The notes beneath the pieces were generated by a model. That model was given only the letters and a program-made list of their open reading frames with translations, was not told the origin of the DNA and did not search any database. This document shows positions 41,918-51,602 of a stretch of DNA of 60,809 nt, in pieces. Every line of letters begins with the position of its first letter. Positions within the stretch are counted from its first letter, which is position 1. The DNA is from Pseudomonadota bacterium. Lineage in GTDB: Bacteria > CALINM01. The DNA lies in the NCBI GenBank assembly GCA_026418415.1, contig JAOABK010000010.1, positions 1-60,809 of the forward strand. The letters are read 5' to 3'. The position numbers and the translations under genes were made by a program.

Positions 41918-43393
41918 ATGAAAATAGAGCAACTATTAAAAAAAATATCACCACTTGAAATAAAAGGAGAGCTACCTGTTTTTTATAACGCTATTACCGA
42001 TGATAGTAGAAATGTTAATGAAAATGATATATTTTTTGCAATAAAAGGTGTATATAAAGATGGGCATGATTTTATAAAGGATATAAAGGTTAAATTTGTT
42101 GCAGTTGTTGAAAGATACATAGAAGAAGTTGATGTGCCACAAATACTTGTTAAATCAACCAAAAAGGCTTTTTTCAATGCTTTGGAATTAAAATATGGTT
42201 TAAATTTAGATAAAATGCCTTTTGTGGCAGTTACAGGGACCAATGGCAAAACTACTTTTACATACCTTATGGAGTCTATATTAAAGTCTGCGGGTAAAAA
42301 TCCTGGTATTATTGGTACAGTTAATTATAGATGTGGTTCTTTAGTTAAAAATGCAACCCACACAACACCTGACATGAAAACCCTTTTTAAAATTTTTGAT
42401 GAGTTTAAAAAGAATAATTGCGATATTGTTGTAATGGAAGTCTCTTCTCATGCATTAAAACAGAACAGAATTGGAGAATTAAAATTTGATGTTGCTTTGT
42501 TTACAAATTTAACGCCCGAGCATCTGGATTTTCATCACGACATGGAAGATTATTACTGCTCTAAGAAAATTCTATTTGAAAAACATCTTAAAAGAGATGG
42601 TTTGGGAATTGTTAATATGGACGATAATTATGGCAAACGGCTTCATATGGAGCTATCTGATAAGAGAAATATAAAAGGTTTCTCATTTAACATTAAGACA
42701 GATTACACATGTGCGTTATTAAGAATGGATCTAAAAGGAATAGAATTAGGGATATGGTCAAAGGAGTTTAGTGACATAATTTCTTCAAATCTAAAAGGAA
42801 GATTTAATGCCTATAATCTTTGTGGAGCTTATATTTCTGCTAAAAATTTGGGTATAGAAAGTGAAATAATAAAAGAGGGATTAAAGGGAGTAAGGGCAAT
42901 ACCTGGCAGGTTAGAAGAAATTCCTAATGATTGTGGGATATCAGTTTTTGTGGATTACGCTCATACACCTGATGCGCTTGAAAATGTATTATCTACAATT
43001 AGGGAGTTTGCAAAAAGTAGAGTTATAACTGTTTTTGGATGTGGAGGGGATAGGGATAAAACCAAAAGGGCACCGATGGGAAAAGTGGCTTCAAGGTATT
43101 CTGATATAATTATTGTTACTTCAGATAATCCAAGAAGTGAGAATCCAGAGGATATTATTGAAGATATAAAAAAGGGTATTGATTTTTCAAAAAAGGTAAT
43201 AATTCAACCTGATAGGGAAAAGGCGATAAAAGATGCCATATATTCAGCAAGAAAAGGTGATATTATTCTCATCGCTGGTAAAGGGCATGAAAATTACCAA
43301 ATTTTTAAAGATAAAACCATTTACTTTTCAGATCAGGAAGTAGCAAAGAAAATACTGGAGATAAGGCAGTGTTTGGCACAGCAGGAGAAGTAA
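41918..43393 (+). CDS. murE: UDP-MurNAc-tripeptide ligase (meso-DAP-adding)
   Basis: MurE adds the third peptide-stem residue. The ATP site is VTGTNGKTT, followed by HTTPDM, VFVDYAHTPDALENVL and a SDNPRSENPE segment. The DNPR motif points to meso-diaminopimelate as the substrate, which fits a diderm host. The 491-residue length is normal. Its end overlaps murF by 25 bases. Confidence 0.96.
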   Translation: MKIEQLLKKISPLEIKGELPVFYNAITDDSRNVNENDIFFAIKGVYKDGHDFIKDIKVKFVAVVERYIEEVDVPQILVKSTKKAFFNALELKYGLNLDKMPFVAVTGTNGKTTFTYLMESILKSAGKNPGIIGTVNYRCGSLVKNATHTTPDMKTLFKIFDEFKKNNCDIVVMEVSSHALKQNRIGELKFDVALFTNLTPEHLDFHHDMEDYYCSKKILFEKHLKRDGLGIVNMDDNYGKRLHMELSDKRNIKGFSFNIKTDYTCALLRMDLKGIELGIWSKEFSDIISSNLKGRFNAYNLCGAYISAKNLGIESEIIKEGLKGVRAIPGRLEEIPNDCGISVFVDYAHTPDALENVLSTIREFAKSRVITVFGCGGDRDKTKRAPMGKVASRYSDIIIVTSDNPRSENPEDIIEDIKKGIDFSKKVIIQPDREKAIKDAIYSARKGDIILIAGKGHENYQIFKDKTIYFSDQEVAKKILEIRQCLAQQEK

Positions 43394-44727
43394 AACAAGT
43401 TTTGTCGGGAGTTATTCAGGGAGATGAAAAGGTCTTGTTTGATGGGATTTCCATAGATTCAAGAACTATAAAAAAGGGAGAGATCTTTATAGCCATTAAA
43501 GGAGAAAGGTTTGATGGACATCTATTTGTTGAAGAGGCAATAAAAAAAGGTGCTGTCGGTGTAATAGCAAATAGAGACTTTAAAGGATCCGTAAAGGATG
43601 GTCATTTTTTCATTTATGTTGAAGACACAAAAAAAGCGTTGGGAAAAATTGCAAACTATTGGAGAAAAAAAGTAAACCCTAAGGTAATTGCAATTACTGG
43701 AAGTTGTGGAAAGACATCAACTAAGGAGATAATACATTCACTTCTATCAAGAAAATATAGTGCTTTAAAAAATCATGCAAATTTAAATAATTACTATGGT
43801 GTAAGTTTAACATTACTCAAGTTGAGAAATGAAGAGTTTGCAGTCGTGGAAACAGGAATCAATCACAAAGGGGAAATGAAAGATTTAGCAGAGATTATTT
43901 TGCCCAATGGATCTCTCGCCACAAACATTGCGCCTGTTCATCTTGAGGGAATACCAAGTTTGAAAGAAATCTTTCTTGAAAAAAGTATTTTACTTAATTA
44001 TGCAAAAGAAGTAGTTTTTATTAATAGTGATGATAAATATCTTTGTAATTATTCAAAAAAGGGAGTAGAGATTATTAAATTTGGCAAGAAAGGCGATATT
44101 AGTTACAAAAATGTAAAAATCTTAAATGAAAGAGAGATGTCCTTTTCACTTTTTGATGACTCACATATTAAAAGAGAGATTTTTTTCCCCTATCCAGGAA
44201 TTAATCTACCTGTAAATGTTGCTGGTGCTGTGGCAGTGGCAAGGTATTTTGGTATTGACTGGGAAAATATAGTTGATGCTTTAAAAAATGTCTCTCTTCC
44301 AAAAATGAGAATGGAAACTAAAAAAATAGAGGATAGAACAGTTATTATTGATGCTTATAATTCAAATCCCTATGCCGTTAAAAATGCAGTTGGGACTTTC
44401 AACAGGTTTAAATTTAAGAAAAAGGCTTTGATATTAGGTGATATGAGGGAGCTTGGAAAATGGAGTGGTTATTATCATGCAATGCTTGGAAAGTATCTGT
44501 TAAATTTTGATTTTAACGAGATCTATCTTGTGGGTCAGGAAATAAAAAAAACATTTGAGATACTGAAAAAACATGGGAAAAAAAATGTCTATTACTTTGA
44601 GCATGTAGAAGATTTAAAGACAAAAATTAAAAATATAATAAGAAAAAATGATGCCTTGTTATTGAAAGGTTCAAGATCTATAGCTTTAGAAAGATTATTG
44701 GAAGAGGAATTAGGTCATGCTGTATAA
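43369..44727 (+). CDS. murF: UDP-MurNAc-tripeptide-D-Ala-D-Ala ligase
   Basis: MurF adds the D-Ala-D-Ala dipeptide. The N-terminal domain carries GISIDSRTIKKGEIFIAIKGERFDGHLF, the ATP loop is TGSCGKTSTKEI, and IIDAYNSNPYAVKNAV and ILGDMRELG are the late motifs. The start is GTG 43369 inside murE. The 452-residue length is typical. It overlaps mraY by 11 bases. Confidence 0.96.
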   Translation: MFGTAGEVKQVLSGVIQGDEKVLFDGISIDSRTIKKGEIFIAIKGERFDGHLFVEEAIKKGAVGVIANRDFKGSVKDGHFFIYVEDTKKALGKIANYWRKKVNPKVIAITGSCGKTSTKEIIHSLLSRKYSALKNHANLNNYYGVSLTLLKLRNEEFAVVETGINHKGEMKDLAEIILPNGSLATNIAPVHLEGIPSLKEIFLEKSILLNYAKEVVFINSDDKYLCNYSKKGVEIIKFGKKGDISYKNVKILNEREMSFSLFDDSHIKREIFFPYPGINLPVNVAGAVAVARYFGIDWENIVDALKNVSLPKMRMETKKIEDRTVIIDAYNSNPYAVKNAVGTFNRFKFKKKALILGDMRELGKWSGYYHAMLGKYLLNFDFNEIYLVGQEIKKTFEILKKHGKKNVYYFEHVEDLKTKIKNIIRKNDALLLKGSRSIALERLLEEELGHAV

Positions 44728-45799
44728 TCTTTTATACCCTTTAAAAAGTTATTTTCCCCCATTAAATGTTTTAAGGTATATAACTTTTAGAGCTATTTGG
44801 GCAATAATAACAGCATTCATCATATGTCTAATTATTGGCCCTAAAATAATTAAGTGGCTTGAGAAAAATCAAGTAAAACAAATCATCCGAGAAGATGGAC
44901 CAGAAACCCATTTTAAGAAAAAAGGTACACCTACTATGGGTGGGATATTAATTCTTATATCTCTTTCTTTATCCACGATTCTTTGGAGTGATATGACTAA
45001 TAAATATGTTTATATAACCCTTTTTGCAACACTTTCTTTAGGGCTTTTAGGGTTTATAGATGATTATACGAAAGTTAAAGATAGGTCATCTAAGGGTATT
45101 TCAGGAAAGACAAAGATATTAGTACAAATATTCATAGGATTTATAGTTGGATACTTTATTTATGTTGACCCCAATTTTAAAGCTGGTTTTGCAGTTCCCT
45201 TTTTTAAATTCGTTGAGAAATATTGGTCCCTCGGTTTTATGATGATACCTTTCGTTATACTCGTCATTATGGCCAGTTCCAATGCTGTTAACTTAACAGA
45301 TGGTTTAGATGGACTTGCTATTGGTCCTGTTATGACAACTGCGGGAGTATATATGATTTTCGCCTATTCTGCTGGGAATGCAAAAATTGCTAATTATCTT
45401 CAAATACCTTATGTGCCAGGCGTGGGAGAATTAGCAGTTTTTTGTGCCAGTATTATTGGAGCAAGCTTAGGGTTTCTGTGGTTTAATGCCTATCCTGCGC
45501 TTGTTTTTATGGGAGATACTGGATCACTTGCTTTAGGTGGTGCTATAGCGATAGTTGCACTTCTATCGAAACATCCTTTTTTGCTAATCCTTGCGGGTGG
45601 AGTTTTTGTAGCAGAGGCTCTTTCAGTTATTATACAGGTTATATCTTATAAACTAACTGGTAAAAGGGTTTTTAGAATGGCTCCTATTCACCATCATTTT
45701 GAGAAAAAGGGGGAATATGAAACAAGAATAGTAATAAGGTTCTGGATTATCTCAGTTGTTTTGGCCTTACTTACCATTGCAACGTTAAAATTGAGGTGA
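44717..45799 (+). CDS. mraY: Phospho-MurNAc-pentapeptide transferase
   Basis: MraY makes lipid I at the inner membrane. Ten hydrophobic helices are expected over 360 residues. The motifs GTPTMGGILIL, GFIDDYTKVKDRSSKGI, NLTDGLDGLAIG and PIHHHFEKKG (the HHH motif) are intact. It overlaps murF and is 4 bases before murD. Confidence 0.96.
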   Translation: MLYNLLYPLKSYFPPLNVLRYITFRAIWAIITAFIICLIIGPKIIKWLEKNQVKQIIREDGPETHFKKKGTPTMGGILILISLSLSTILWSDMTNKYVYITLFATLSLGLLGFIDDYTKVKDRSSKGISGKTKILVQIFIGFIVGYFIYVDPNFKAGFAVPFFKFVEKYWSLGFMMIPFVILVIMASSNAVNLTDGLDGLAIGPVMTTAGVYMIFAYSAGNAKIANYLQIPYVPGVGELAVFCASIIGASLGFLWFNAYPALVFMGDTGSLALGGAIAIVALLSKHPFLLILAGGVFVAEALSVIIQVISYKLTGKRVFRMAPIHHHFEKKGEYETRIVIRFWIISVVLALLTIATLKLR

Positions 45800-45803
45800 A
45801 ATC

Positions 45804-47174
45804 ATGAAACTAAAAGATAAAAAAGTTCTTGTAGTTGGTCTCGGGAAAAGTGGTCTTTCAAGTGCTCTTTTTCTAAAAAGGCATGGGGCTAATGTAGTTG
45901 TAAATGATATAAAGGATGAGGTAAATTTCCAGAGGGAGAAGGAATTATTAAGGGAAAAGGGCATAGATTATGTCTTTGGGAGGCATCCTGAAGAGATTTT
46001 TTTAAGTCAGGATTTAATAGTTGTAAGCCCCGGTGTTCCAACAAATATAGAGCCCTTTTCGAAAGCTTCAGATAAAGGTATAGAGATTATTGGCGAGTTG
46101 GAATTAGCATATAGATTTATATCAACACCTATAATAGCAATTACGGGCACAAATGGAAAAACCACAACTACAACTTTATTAGGTGAAATATTAAAAAAAG
46201 CTGGCATCAAGGTCTTTGTAGGTGGAAATATCGGTACCCCCTTAATTGAATACGCTGATGATGATTCTGCTGATCTCGTAGTTCTTGAGGTTTCAAGTTT
46301 TCAGTTAGAAACTATAAGTCATTTTCATCCTTACGGTGGTATTGTTTTAAACATAACACCAGATCATCTTGATAGATACAATTCGATGGAAGAATATGCA
46401 GAAACAAAAATGCGACTTTTTGAAAGACAGGAAACTTTTGACTTTGCCGTTTTAAATGCCGATGATGAATGGATAATGAGATATAAACCAGCAATACTTT
46501 CCGATATTTTTCTCTTTTCAACTAAAAAGGAGATTAGTAAGGGGGCATATTTTAAAAATGGAAAGATATATATAAATCATCCAGCACTTAAAGAGCAGGT
46601 TGAAATCGATGAAAGAGAGATAAAACTAAAGGGAATTCATAATATGGAAAATGTTATGGCCTGTGCTATTTCTGCAATAGAAGTGGGGGTTAATATAGAT
46701 ACGATAAAAGAGGTTCTTGCAAATTTTGAGGGATTGCATCATAGGGTTGAGTTTGTAGAGGAGATAAATGGTGTTTCTTTCTATAATGATTCTAAGGGAA
46801 CAAATGTGGGAGCGGTTGAGAGAGCTCTCGCAGGTTTTGATAAACCTGTGATATTAATTTTAGGTGGTAGAGATAAGGGTGGGGGATATAGCTTTTTAAT
46901 AGATCAAATTAAAAGAATTGTTAAACATGTTGTGGCTATTGGTGAAGCTAAAGATAATATTTATAATGATTTACATAAATATGTAACCGTTGAAAGGGTA
47001 AATTCCTTTGAAGAAGCGGTTTACAAAGCTTATAAGAGAGCAGAAAAGGGCGATATAGTTCTTCTATCTCCTGCATGTTCGAGTTTCGATATGTTTAGCA
47101 GTTATACAGAAAGGGGAGAGAGATTTGTGCAGTTAGTCAAAAAAATAAAGGCTGAGATTGATGGAAAGAATTGA
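45804..47174 (+). CDS. murD: UDP-MurNAc-L-alanine:D-glutamate ligase
   Basis: MurD adds D-Glu. It has an N-terminal Rossmann VVGLGKSGLS, the ATP loop ITGTNGKTTTTTLLGE, NITPDHLDRY, EGLHHRVEFVEEINGVSFYNDSKGTN, ILGGRDKGGGY and LSPACSSFDMF. The 456-residue length is normal. It overlaps the ftsW start by 14 bases. Confidence 0.97.
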   Translation: MKLKDKKVLVVGLGKSGLSSALFLKRHGANVVVNDIKDEVNFQREKELLREKGIDYVFGRHPEEIFLSQDLIVVSPGVPTNIEPFSKASDKGIEIIGELELAYRFISTPIIAITGTNGKTTTTTLLGEILKKAGIKVFVGGNIGTPLIEYADDDSADLVVLEVSSFQLETISHFHPYGGIVLNITPDHLDRYNSMEEYAETKMRLFERQETFDFAVLNADDEWIMRYKPAILSDIFLFSTKKEISKGAYFKNGKIYINHPALKEQVEIDEREIKLKGIHNMENVMACAISAIEVGVNIDTIKEVLANFEGLHHRVEFVEEINGVSFYNDSKGTNVGAVERALAGFDKPVILILGGRDKGGGYSFLIDQIKRIVKHVVAIGEAKDNIYNDLHKYVTVERVNSFEEAVYKAYKRAEKGDIVLLSPACSSFDMFSSYTERGERFVQLVKKIKAEIDGKN

Positions 47175-48255
47175 TAAGTATTTACTTATACCCTTTTTAT
47201 TTCTTATTTTAATCGGTTGCATAATGGTCTTTTCTGCCAGTGTAAGCATCCAATCAAGTAATACAGGAATGGTTTCTCTTTTCATAAAACATCTAATTAC
47301 AATAGGGATAGGCTCTTTTTTCCTTTTGGTCTGTTATTTTTTACCCCTTGAATATTGGCAAAAGATTATTTATTACCTCCTGATAATAATAGTAATATGC
47401 TTGGTACTTGTTCTAATTCCCGGCGTTAGTAATGAAATAAAAGGAGCCAAAAGATGGCTTAAGTTTCCCTTTGGTTTTAGTTTTCAACCCTCCTTTTTTT
47501 GCAAATGGTTATTAATAATTTACATGGCTACTTCTTTAAGTAAAAAAACTCCAGAGAAGATAAAAAGTTTTAAGAAAGGCATGTTACCATACCTTATAAT
47601 TCTCTTTGTTCTTGGTTTACTCTTTCTCTTTGAACCAGACTTTGGTGGTTTTGCTGTAATGGTTTTAATTAGTTTTGTTATGATGCTTCTTGCTGGAACA
47701 AGGTTAATATACTGGATTGCTATGGGAGCTATAATCTCTCCCTTTTTTGTTTATATGGTTATGACAAAAACATATAGACTTCAAAGGCTTCTTGCTTTTG
47801 TGGATGTCTGGAAGTATGCCCAAAGTTATTCTTACCAGATAGTGCAGTCTTTACTTTCTTTCGCTGCTGGAGGTATTACTGGAAAGGGTCCAGGCAATGG
47901 TACTCAAAAACTAATGTTTCTTCCTGAAGCTCATACAGACTTTATATTCTCTGTTATTGGTGAAGAATTGGGCTTTTTAGGAACCCTTTCTGTTGTTATA
48001 GCATTTATTGTAATTACTGTAAGGGGTTTTTATATAGCTTACAAATTAAGTGATAATAGTTATCTTTGTTTTTTAGCCTCGGGGCTAACAATCTTTATAT
48101 CTTTAGAGGCAGTGTTCAACATGCTTGTAGCACTATCAATGGCGCCACCTAAGGGACTTCCACTACCCTTTATCAGTTATGGTGGTACTGCTATGCTTGT
48201 GTATCTATCTTCAATGGGAATGCTTTTAAATTTAAGCAGGAGAGTAAAGTGTTAG
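47161..48255 (+). CDS. ftsW: Lipid II polymerase / division protein FtsW
   Basis: FtsW is the SEDS-family glycosyltransferase that works with FtsI in the septum. Ten TM helices fit the 364 residues. Visible motifs: IMVFSASV, the GAKRWLKFPFGFSFQPSFFCKW segment, FLFEPDFGG, LPEAHTDFIFSVIGEELG and PPKGLPLPFISYGGTAM. ATG 47161 is chosen over the TTG just before it. Confidence 0.96.
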   Translation: MERIDKYLLIPFLFLILIGCIMVFSASVSIQSSNTGMVSLFIKHLITIGIGSFFLLVCYFLPLEYWQKIIYYLLIIIVICLVLVLIPGVSNEIKGAKRWLKFPFGFSFQPSFFCKWLLIIYMATSLSKKTPEKIKSFKKGMLPYLIILFVLGLLFLFEPDFGGFAVMVLISFVMMLLAGTRLIYWIAMGAIISPFFVYMVMTKTYRLQRLLAFVDVWKYAQSYSYQIVQSLLSFAAGGITGKGPGNGTQKLMFLPEAHTDFIFSVIGEELGFLGTLSVVIAFIVITVRGFYIAYKLSDNSYLCFLASGLTIFISLEAVFNMLVALSMAPPKGLPLPFISYGGTAMLVYLSSMGMLLNLSRRVKC

Positions 48256-49325
48256 TTATAGTTACTGGTGGCGGAACTGGGGGACATGCAATTCCAGCAA
48301 TGATATTGATAAAGGAATTTTTAAGGAGAAATTGTGATGTTTTATATGTTGGAAGTGAAGGTGGTGTGGAAACTAAAATAATTGTTGGGTTGTGTGAAAC
48401 AGTCTTCCTGAAAGTAGGTGGTGTAAAGGGAAAAAGTTTTTTAAGTGCCTTGAAAGGGCTTTTTTTGATTTTTATCTCCTTTTTAAAAATGTTAATTGTT
48501 TTTTTAAAAAGAAGACCATCTTTTATAATAGGTGTTGGCGGGTTTGTTAGTGTAGCTTCTCTTATGGCGGGTTTATTTCTAAGAATACCCTTCTATCTTC
48601 AAGAGCAAAATGCTGTTCCTGGAACTGCGACAAAATTCTTTGCCCCCTTTGCTAAAAGGATATTTCTTGGTTTTGAAGATATTACAAGTAGTCTTCCATC
48701 AAAAAAGTCTGTGATAACAGGAAATCCTATAAGAGAAGACTTTTTAATCCCATTCAATTATAAAACCTTTACAGAAAATGAAAAGATGAAGATATTTATT
48801 TTAGGGGGTAGTAGAGGTTCAAAATTTATCAATCAACTTATTATTGAAACATTACCTTTATTAAACAGTGAAAAATTTTTCTTTATCCATCAAACAGGAA
48901 AGGATGATAAAGAAAGAATAAGAAGGATTTACGAGGAGTATGGTTTTGAAGGAGAGGTTTTTGATTTTTCCTCAAATATTTCTGGTTTTTATAGGCAATC
49001 TCATTTTATAATATCAAGAGCTGGAGCAATGACTGTAACAGAAATAATGTATTTAAAAATACCAGCTCTTTTTATACCCTATCCTTATGCAATTTATGAT
49101 CATCAAGCTAAAAATGCTGAATTTGCTAAGAAGATAGGATGTGCAATGATTTACAGGGAGAATGAGGTTAATAGTAATATTTTAAAAGAAATATTAAATG
49201 ACTTATATGTTAACCCTCAAAAATTAAGAGAAATGTCAAAAAGAGCCGAAAACTTTAAACTTAATAATCCAGCAAAAAAGATTATTGATACTATATGGGA
49301 GGACCTGTGTATAAAGGCGATCTAA
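48249..49325 (+). CDS. murG: UDP-GlcNAc:lipid I GlcNAc transferase
   Basis: MurG converts lipid I to lipid II. The N-terminal glycine loop VTGGGTGGHAIPA, the GVGGFVS loop, the QEQNAVPGTATKFF segment, ILGGSRGS, ISRAGAMTVTEI and PYPYAIYDHQAKNAEF are all present. The start is GTG 48249, overlapping the ftsW end by 7 bases. The 358-residue length is typical. Confidence 0.96.
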   Translation: MLVIVTGGGTGGHAIPAMILIKEFLRRNCDVLYVGSEGGVETKIIVGLCETVFLKVGGVKGKSFLSALKGLFLIFISFLKMLIVFLKRRPSFIIGVGGFVSVASLMAGLFLRIPFYLQEQNAVPGTATKFFAPFAKRIFLGFEDITSSLPSKKSVITGNPIREDFLIPFNYKTFTENEKMKIFILGGSRGSKFINQLIIETLPLLNSEKFFFIHQTGKDDKERIRRIYEEYGFEGEVFDFSSNISGFYRQSHFIISRAGAMTVTEIMYLKIPALFIPYPYAIYDHQAKNAEFAKKIGCAMIYRENEVNSNILKEILNDLYVNPQKLREMSKRAENFKLNNPAKKIIDTIWEDLCIKAI

Positions 49326-50680
49326 AGATTCATTTTGTTGGAATTGGTGGAATTGGAATGAGTGGGATTGCTGAGGTACTAAATAATCTTGGCTATAAAG
49401 TTTCTGGATCTGATATAAAGGAGACTGATACTACGAAAAGATTAGAAGGCTTGGGCATTAAAGTCTATTATGGTCATAAACCTGAAAACATAAGGGATAC
49501 TGAGGTGCTCGTAGTATCCAGTGCTATTAAAAAGGATAATCCAGAACTATTAGAAGCAAAAAGGTTAGGAATACCAGTTATATTAAGGGCAGAGATGCTT
49601 GCAGAACTTATGAGGATGAAGTATAGCATTCTCATTGCTGGAACCCATGGAAAAACAACTACCTCATCTTTAATAGCCCATATGATGCATAATGGAGGGA
49701 TGGATCCAACTCTTATAGTAGGGGGTAAACTGAATAACTTTGGCACAAATGCTAAGTTAGGGCAGGGTACTTTTGTAGTTGCTGAAGCAGATGAAAGTGA
49801 TGGAAGTTTTCTTTTGCTTTCTCCTACCATTGCTGTTGTTACAAACATAGAAAGAGAACATATGGACCACTATGGTACTTATGAAAATTTAGAAAGGGCA
49901 TTTATTGATTTTTTAAACAAAGTGCCGTTTTATGGATTAAATATAGTATGTCTTGATAATGCTGGTGTACAGAAAATAATACCTAAACTTAATAGAAGGG
50001 TTATAACTTATGGATTAAGTCATCAAGCAGATTTAAGAGCTGAAAATATTATTAATAAAGAAAGGGAAAGCGAGTTTGATGTTATATACTTTGGCGAGTC
50101 TTTAGGTAGGTTCAAGATAAGCATCCCGGGCAAACACAATGTTTTAAACTCCCTTGCTTCAATAGCAGTGGGGCTTGAACTGGGTATGGATATAGAAAAA
50201 ATGAAAGAGTCCTTTATCACCTTTAGGGGGATTCAAAGGAGATTTCAAATTAAGGGAGAAGAAAAAGGAATAGTTGTGGTTGATGATTATGGACATCATC
50301 CTACGGAAATCAAAGCGACTCTTGATACTGCAAGAAATTTTTGGAAAGGTAGAGTTATTGCTTTATTTCAGCCCCATAGATACACAAGAACACAAGATTT
50401 ATTCGAAGAGTTTCTTACATCCTTTTATGACGCTGATGTAGTTCTTGTAATGGATATTTATTCAGCATCAGAAGATGAGATACCCGGTGTAAGTGGTTTA
50501 GCTCTTGCTGAGGGCATTAGAGCATTTGGTCATAAAAACTCCTTTTATGTGGGTGATAAAGACACTGCTCTTAACTTCTTGAGGAATTTTATTAAAGAAG
50601 GAGACCTTCTAATTACTCTTGGTGCAGGGGATGTTTATAAAGTGGGAGAAAAACTACTTGAGGAACTTAAAAATGCTTGA
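49307..50680 (+). CDS. murC: UDP-MurNAc-L-alanine ligase
   Basis: MurC adds L-Ala, the first peptide-stem residue. Motifs: HFVGIGGIGMSGIAEVLNNLGY, the ATP loop AGTHGKTTTSS, EADESDGSFL, NIEREHMDHYG, VVDDYGHHPTEIKA and FQPHRYTRT. I chose GTG 49307, since GGGAGG (49297-49302) precedes it and the resulting N-terminus MYKGDLKIHFVG matches the family; the ATG at 49295 lies before the ribosome site. The start sits inside murG. Confidence 0.96.
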   Translation: MYKGDLKIHFVGIGGIGMSGIAEVLNNLGYKVSGSDIKETDTTKRLEGLGIKVYYGHKPENIRDTEVLVVSSAIKKDNPELLEAKRLGIPVILRAEMLAELMRMKYSILIAGTHGKTTTSSLIAHMMHNGGMDPTLIVGGKLNNFGTNAKLGQGTFVVAEADESDGSFLLLSPTIAVVTNIEREHMDHYGTYENLERAFIDFLNKVPFYGLNIVCLDNAGVQKIIPKLNRRVITYGLSHQADLRAENIINKERESEFDVIYFGESLGRFKISIPGKHNVLNSLASIAVGLELGMDIEKMKESFITFRGIQRRFQIKGEEKGIVVVDDYGHHPTEIKATLDTARNFWKGRVIALFQPHRYTRTQDLFEEFLTSFYDADVVLVMDIYSASEDEIPGVSGLALAEGIRAFGHKNSFYVGDKDTALNFLRNFIKEGDLLITLGAGDVYKVGEKLLEELKNA

Positions 50681-51602
50681 AATAGATGGTTTTGAGGGGC
50701 AAGTATTAGAGAATGAACCTCTTTCTAACCATTGTACATGGAAAATAGGTGGGACTGCTAAATATATAGTTTTTCCTAATGATGAAAAAGAGTTAGAACT
50801 GATTCTGGACTTTGCAATAAAGAATAACATTCTTTGGTATGTTATAGGCAATGGGAGTAACATTTTATTTCCCGATGAGGGGATTGATGGTATTGTAATT
50901 AAGATGAACAGGGGATTTAAGAATAAATGTTGCATATCCTATAAGAATAGAGAAGATGTTGTAGTATACCTAAGTGCTGGTCTTTTAGTTTCAGAGGCAT
51001 TGTCTTTTTTGATAAAAATGGAGCTTGAAGGGTTAGAGTTTATATCTGGAATTCCTGGTTGCATTGGTGGTTTATTGAAGATGAATGCGGGAGCTTTTGG
51101 AAAGGAGATAGGTAATTTTGTTGAATGGGTAAATATTTATAATCCCTGTGCAGGAACAATAACCTTAAAAAAAGAAGATTTAAAGTTTTCCTATAGAAAA
51201 CTTGAGCTATCAGAGGATTTTGTAATTTTGGGCGGAGCCTTTTTGCTTAAAAAAGGAGATAAGGAAAAAATTAAGAGTAAAATAGAGGAATATCAAAAAA
51301 TTAGAAAGGAAAGACAACCTCTTGGGTTAGCATCCTGTGGTTCTGTTTTTAAAAATCCTAAAGAGGGGCCTGCTGGCAAGATAATAGAAGAACTTGGACT
51401 TAAAGGATTTCAGGTAGGTGGTGCAAGAATATCTGATATTCATGCAAATTTTATAGTAAATACTGGAAATGCTACTGCTAAGGATGTTTTAACTTTGATA
51501 GAACTCATAAAGCAAAAGGTCTGGTTAAAAAGAGGCATAAATCTTGAAGAGGAAGTTGTTAAAATTGGCATAAAAAAATCAATCAAGGCAAGGGTAATAT
51601 GA
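50673..51602 (+). CDS. murB: UDP-N-acetylenolpyruvoylglucosamine reductase
   Basis: MurB reduces enolpyruvyl-UDP-GlcNAc using FAD and NADPH. NHCTWKIGGTAKYIVFP, GNGSNILFPDEGIDG, GIPGCIGGLLKMNAGAFGKEI, the CGSVFKNP segment (catalytic Ser) and HANFIVN are present. ATG 50673 (MLEIDGFEG) is chosen, with TGAGGA about 8 bases upstream; an in-frame ATG at 50619 lies too deep in murC. It overlaps ddl by 4 bases. Confidence 0.95.
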   Translation: MLEIDGFEGQVLENEPLSNHCTWKIGGTAKYIVFPNDEKELELILDFAIKNNILWYVIGNGSNILFPDEGIDGIVIKMNRGFKNKCCISYKNREDVVVYLSAGLLVSEALSFLIKMELEGLEFISGIPGCIGGLLKMNAGAFGKEIGNFVEWVNIYNPCAGTITLKKEDLKFSYRKLELSEDFVILGGAFLLKKGDKEKIKSKIEEYQKIRKERQPLGLASCGSVFKNPKEGPAGKIIEELGLKGFQVGGARISDIHANFIVNTGNATAKDVLTLIELIKQKVWLKRGINLEEEVVKIGIKKSIKARVI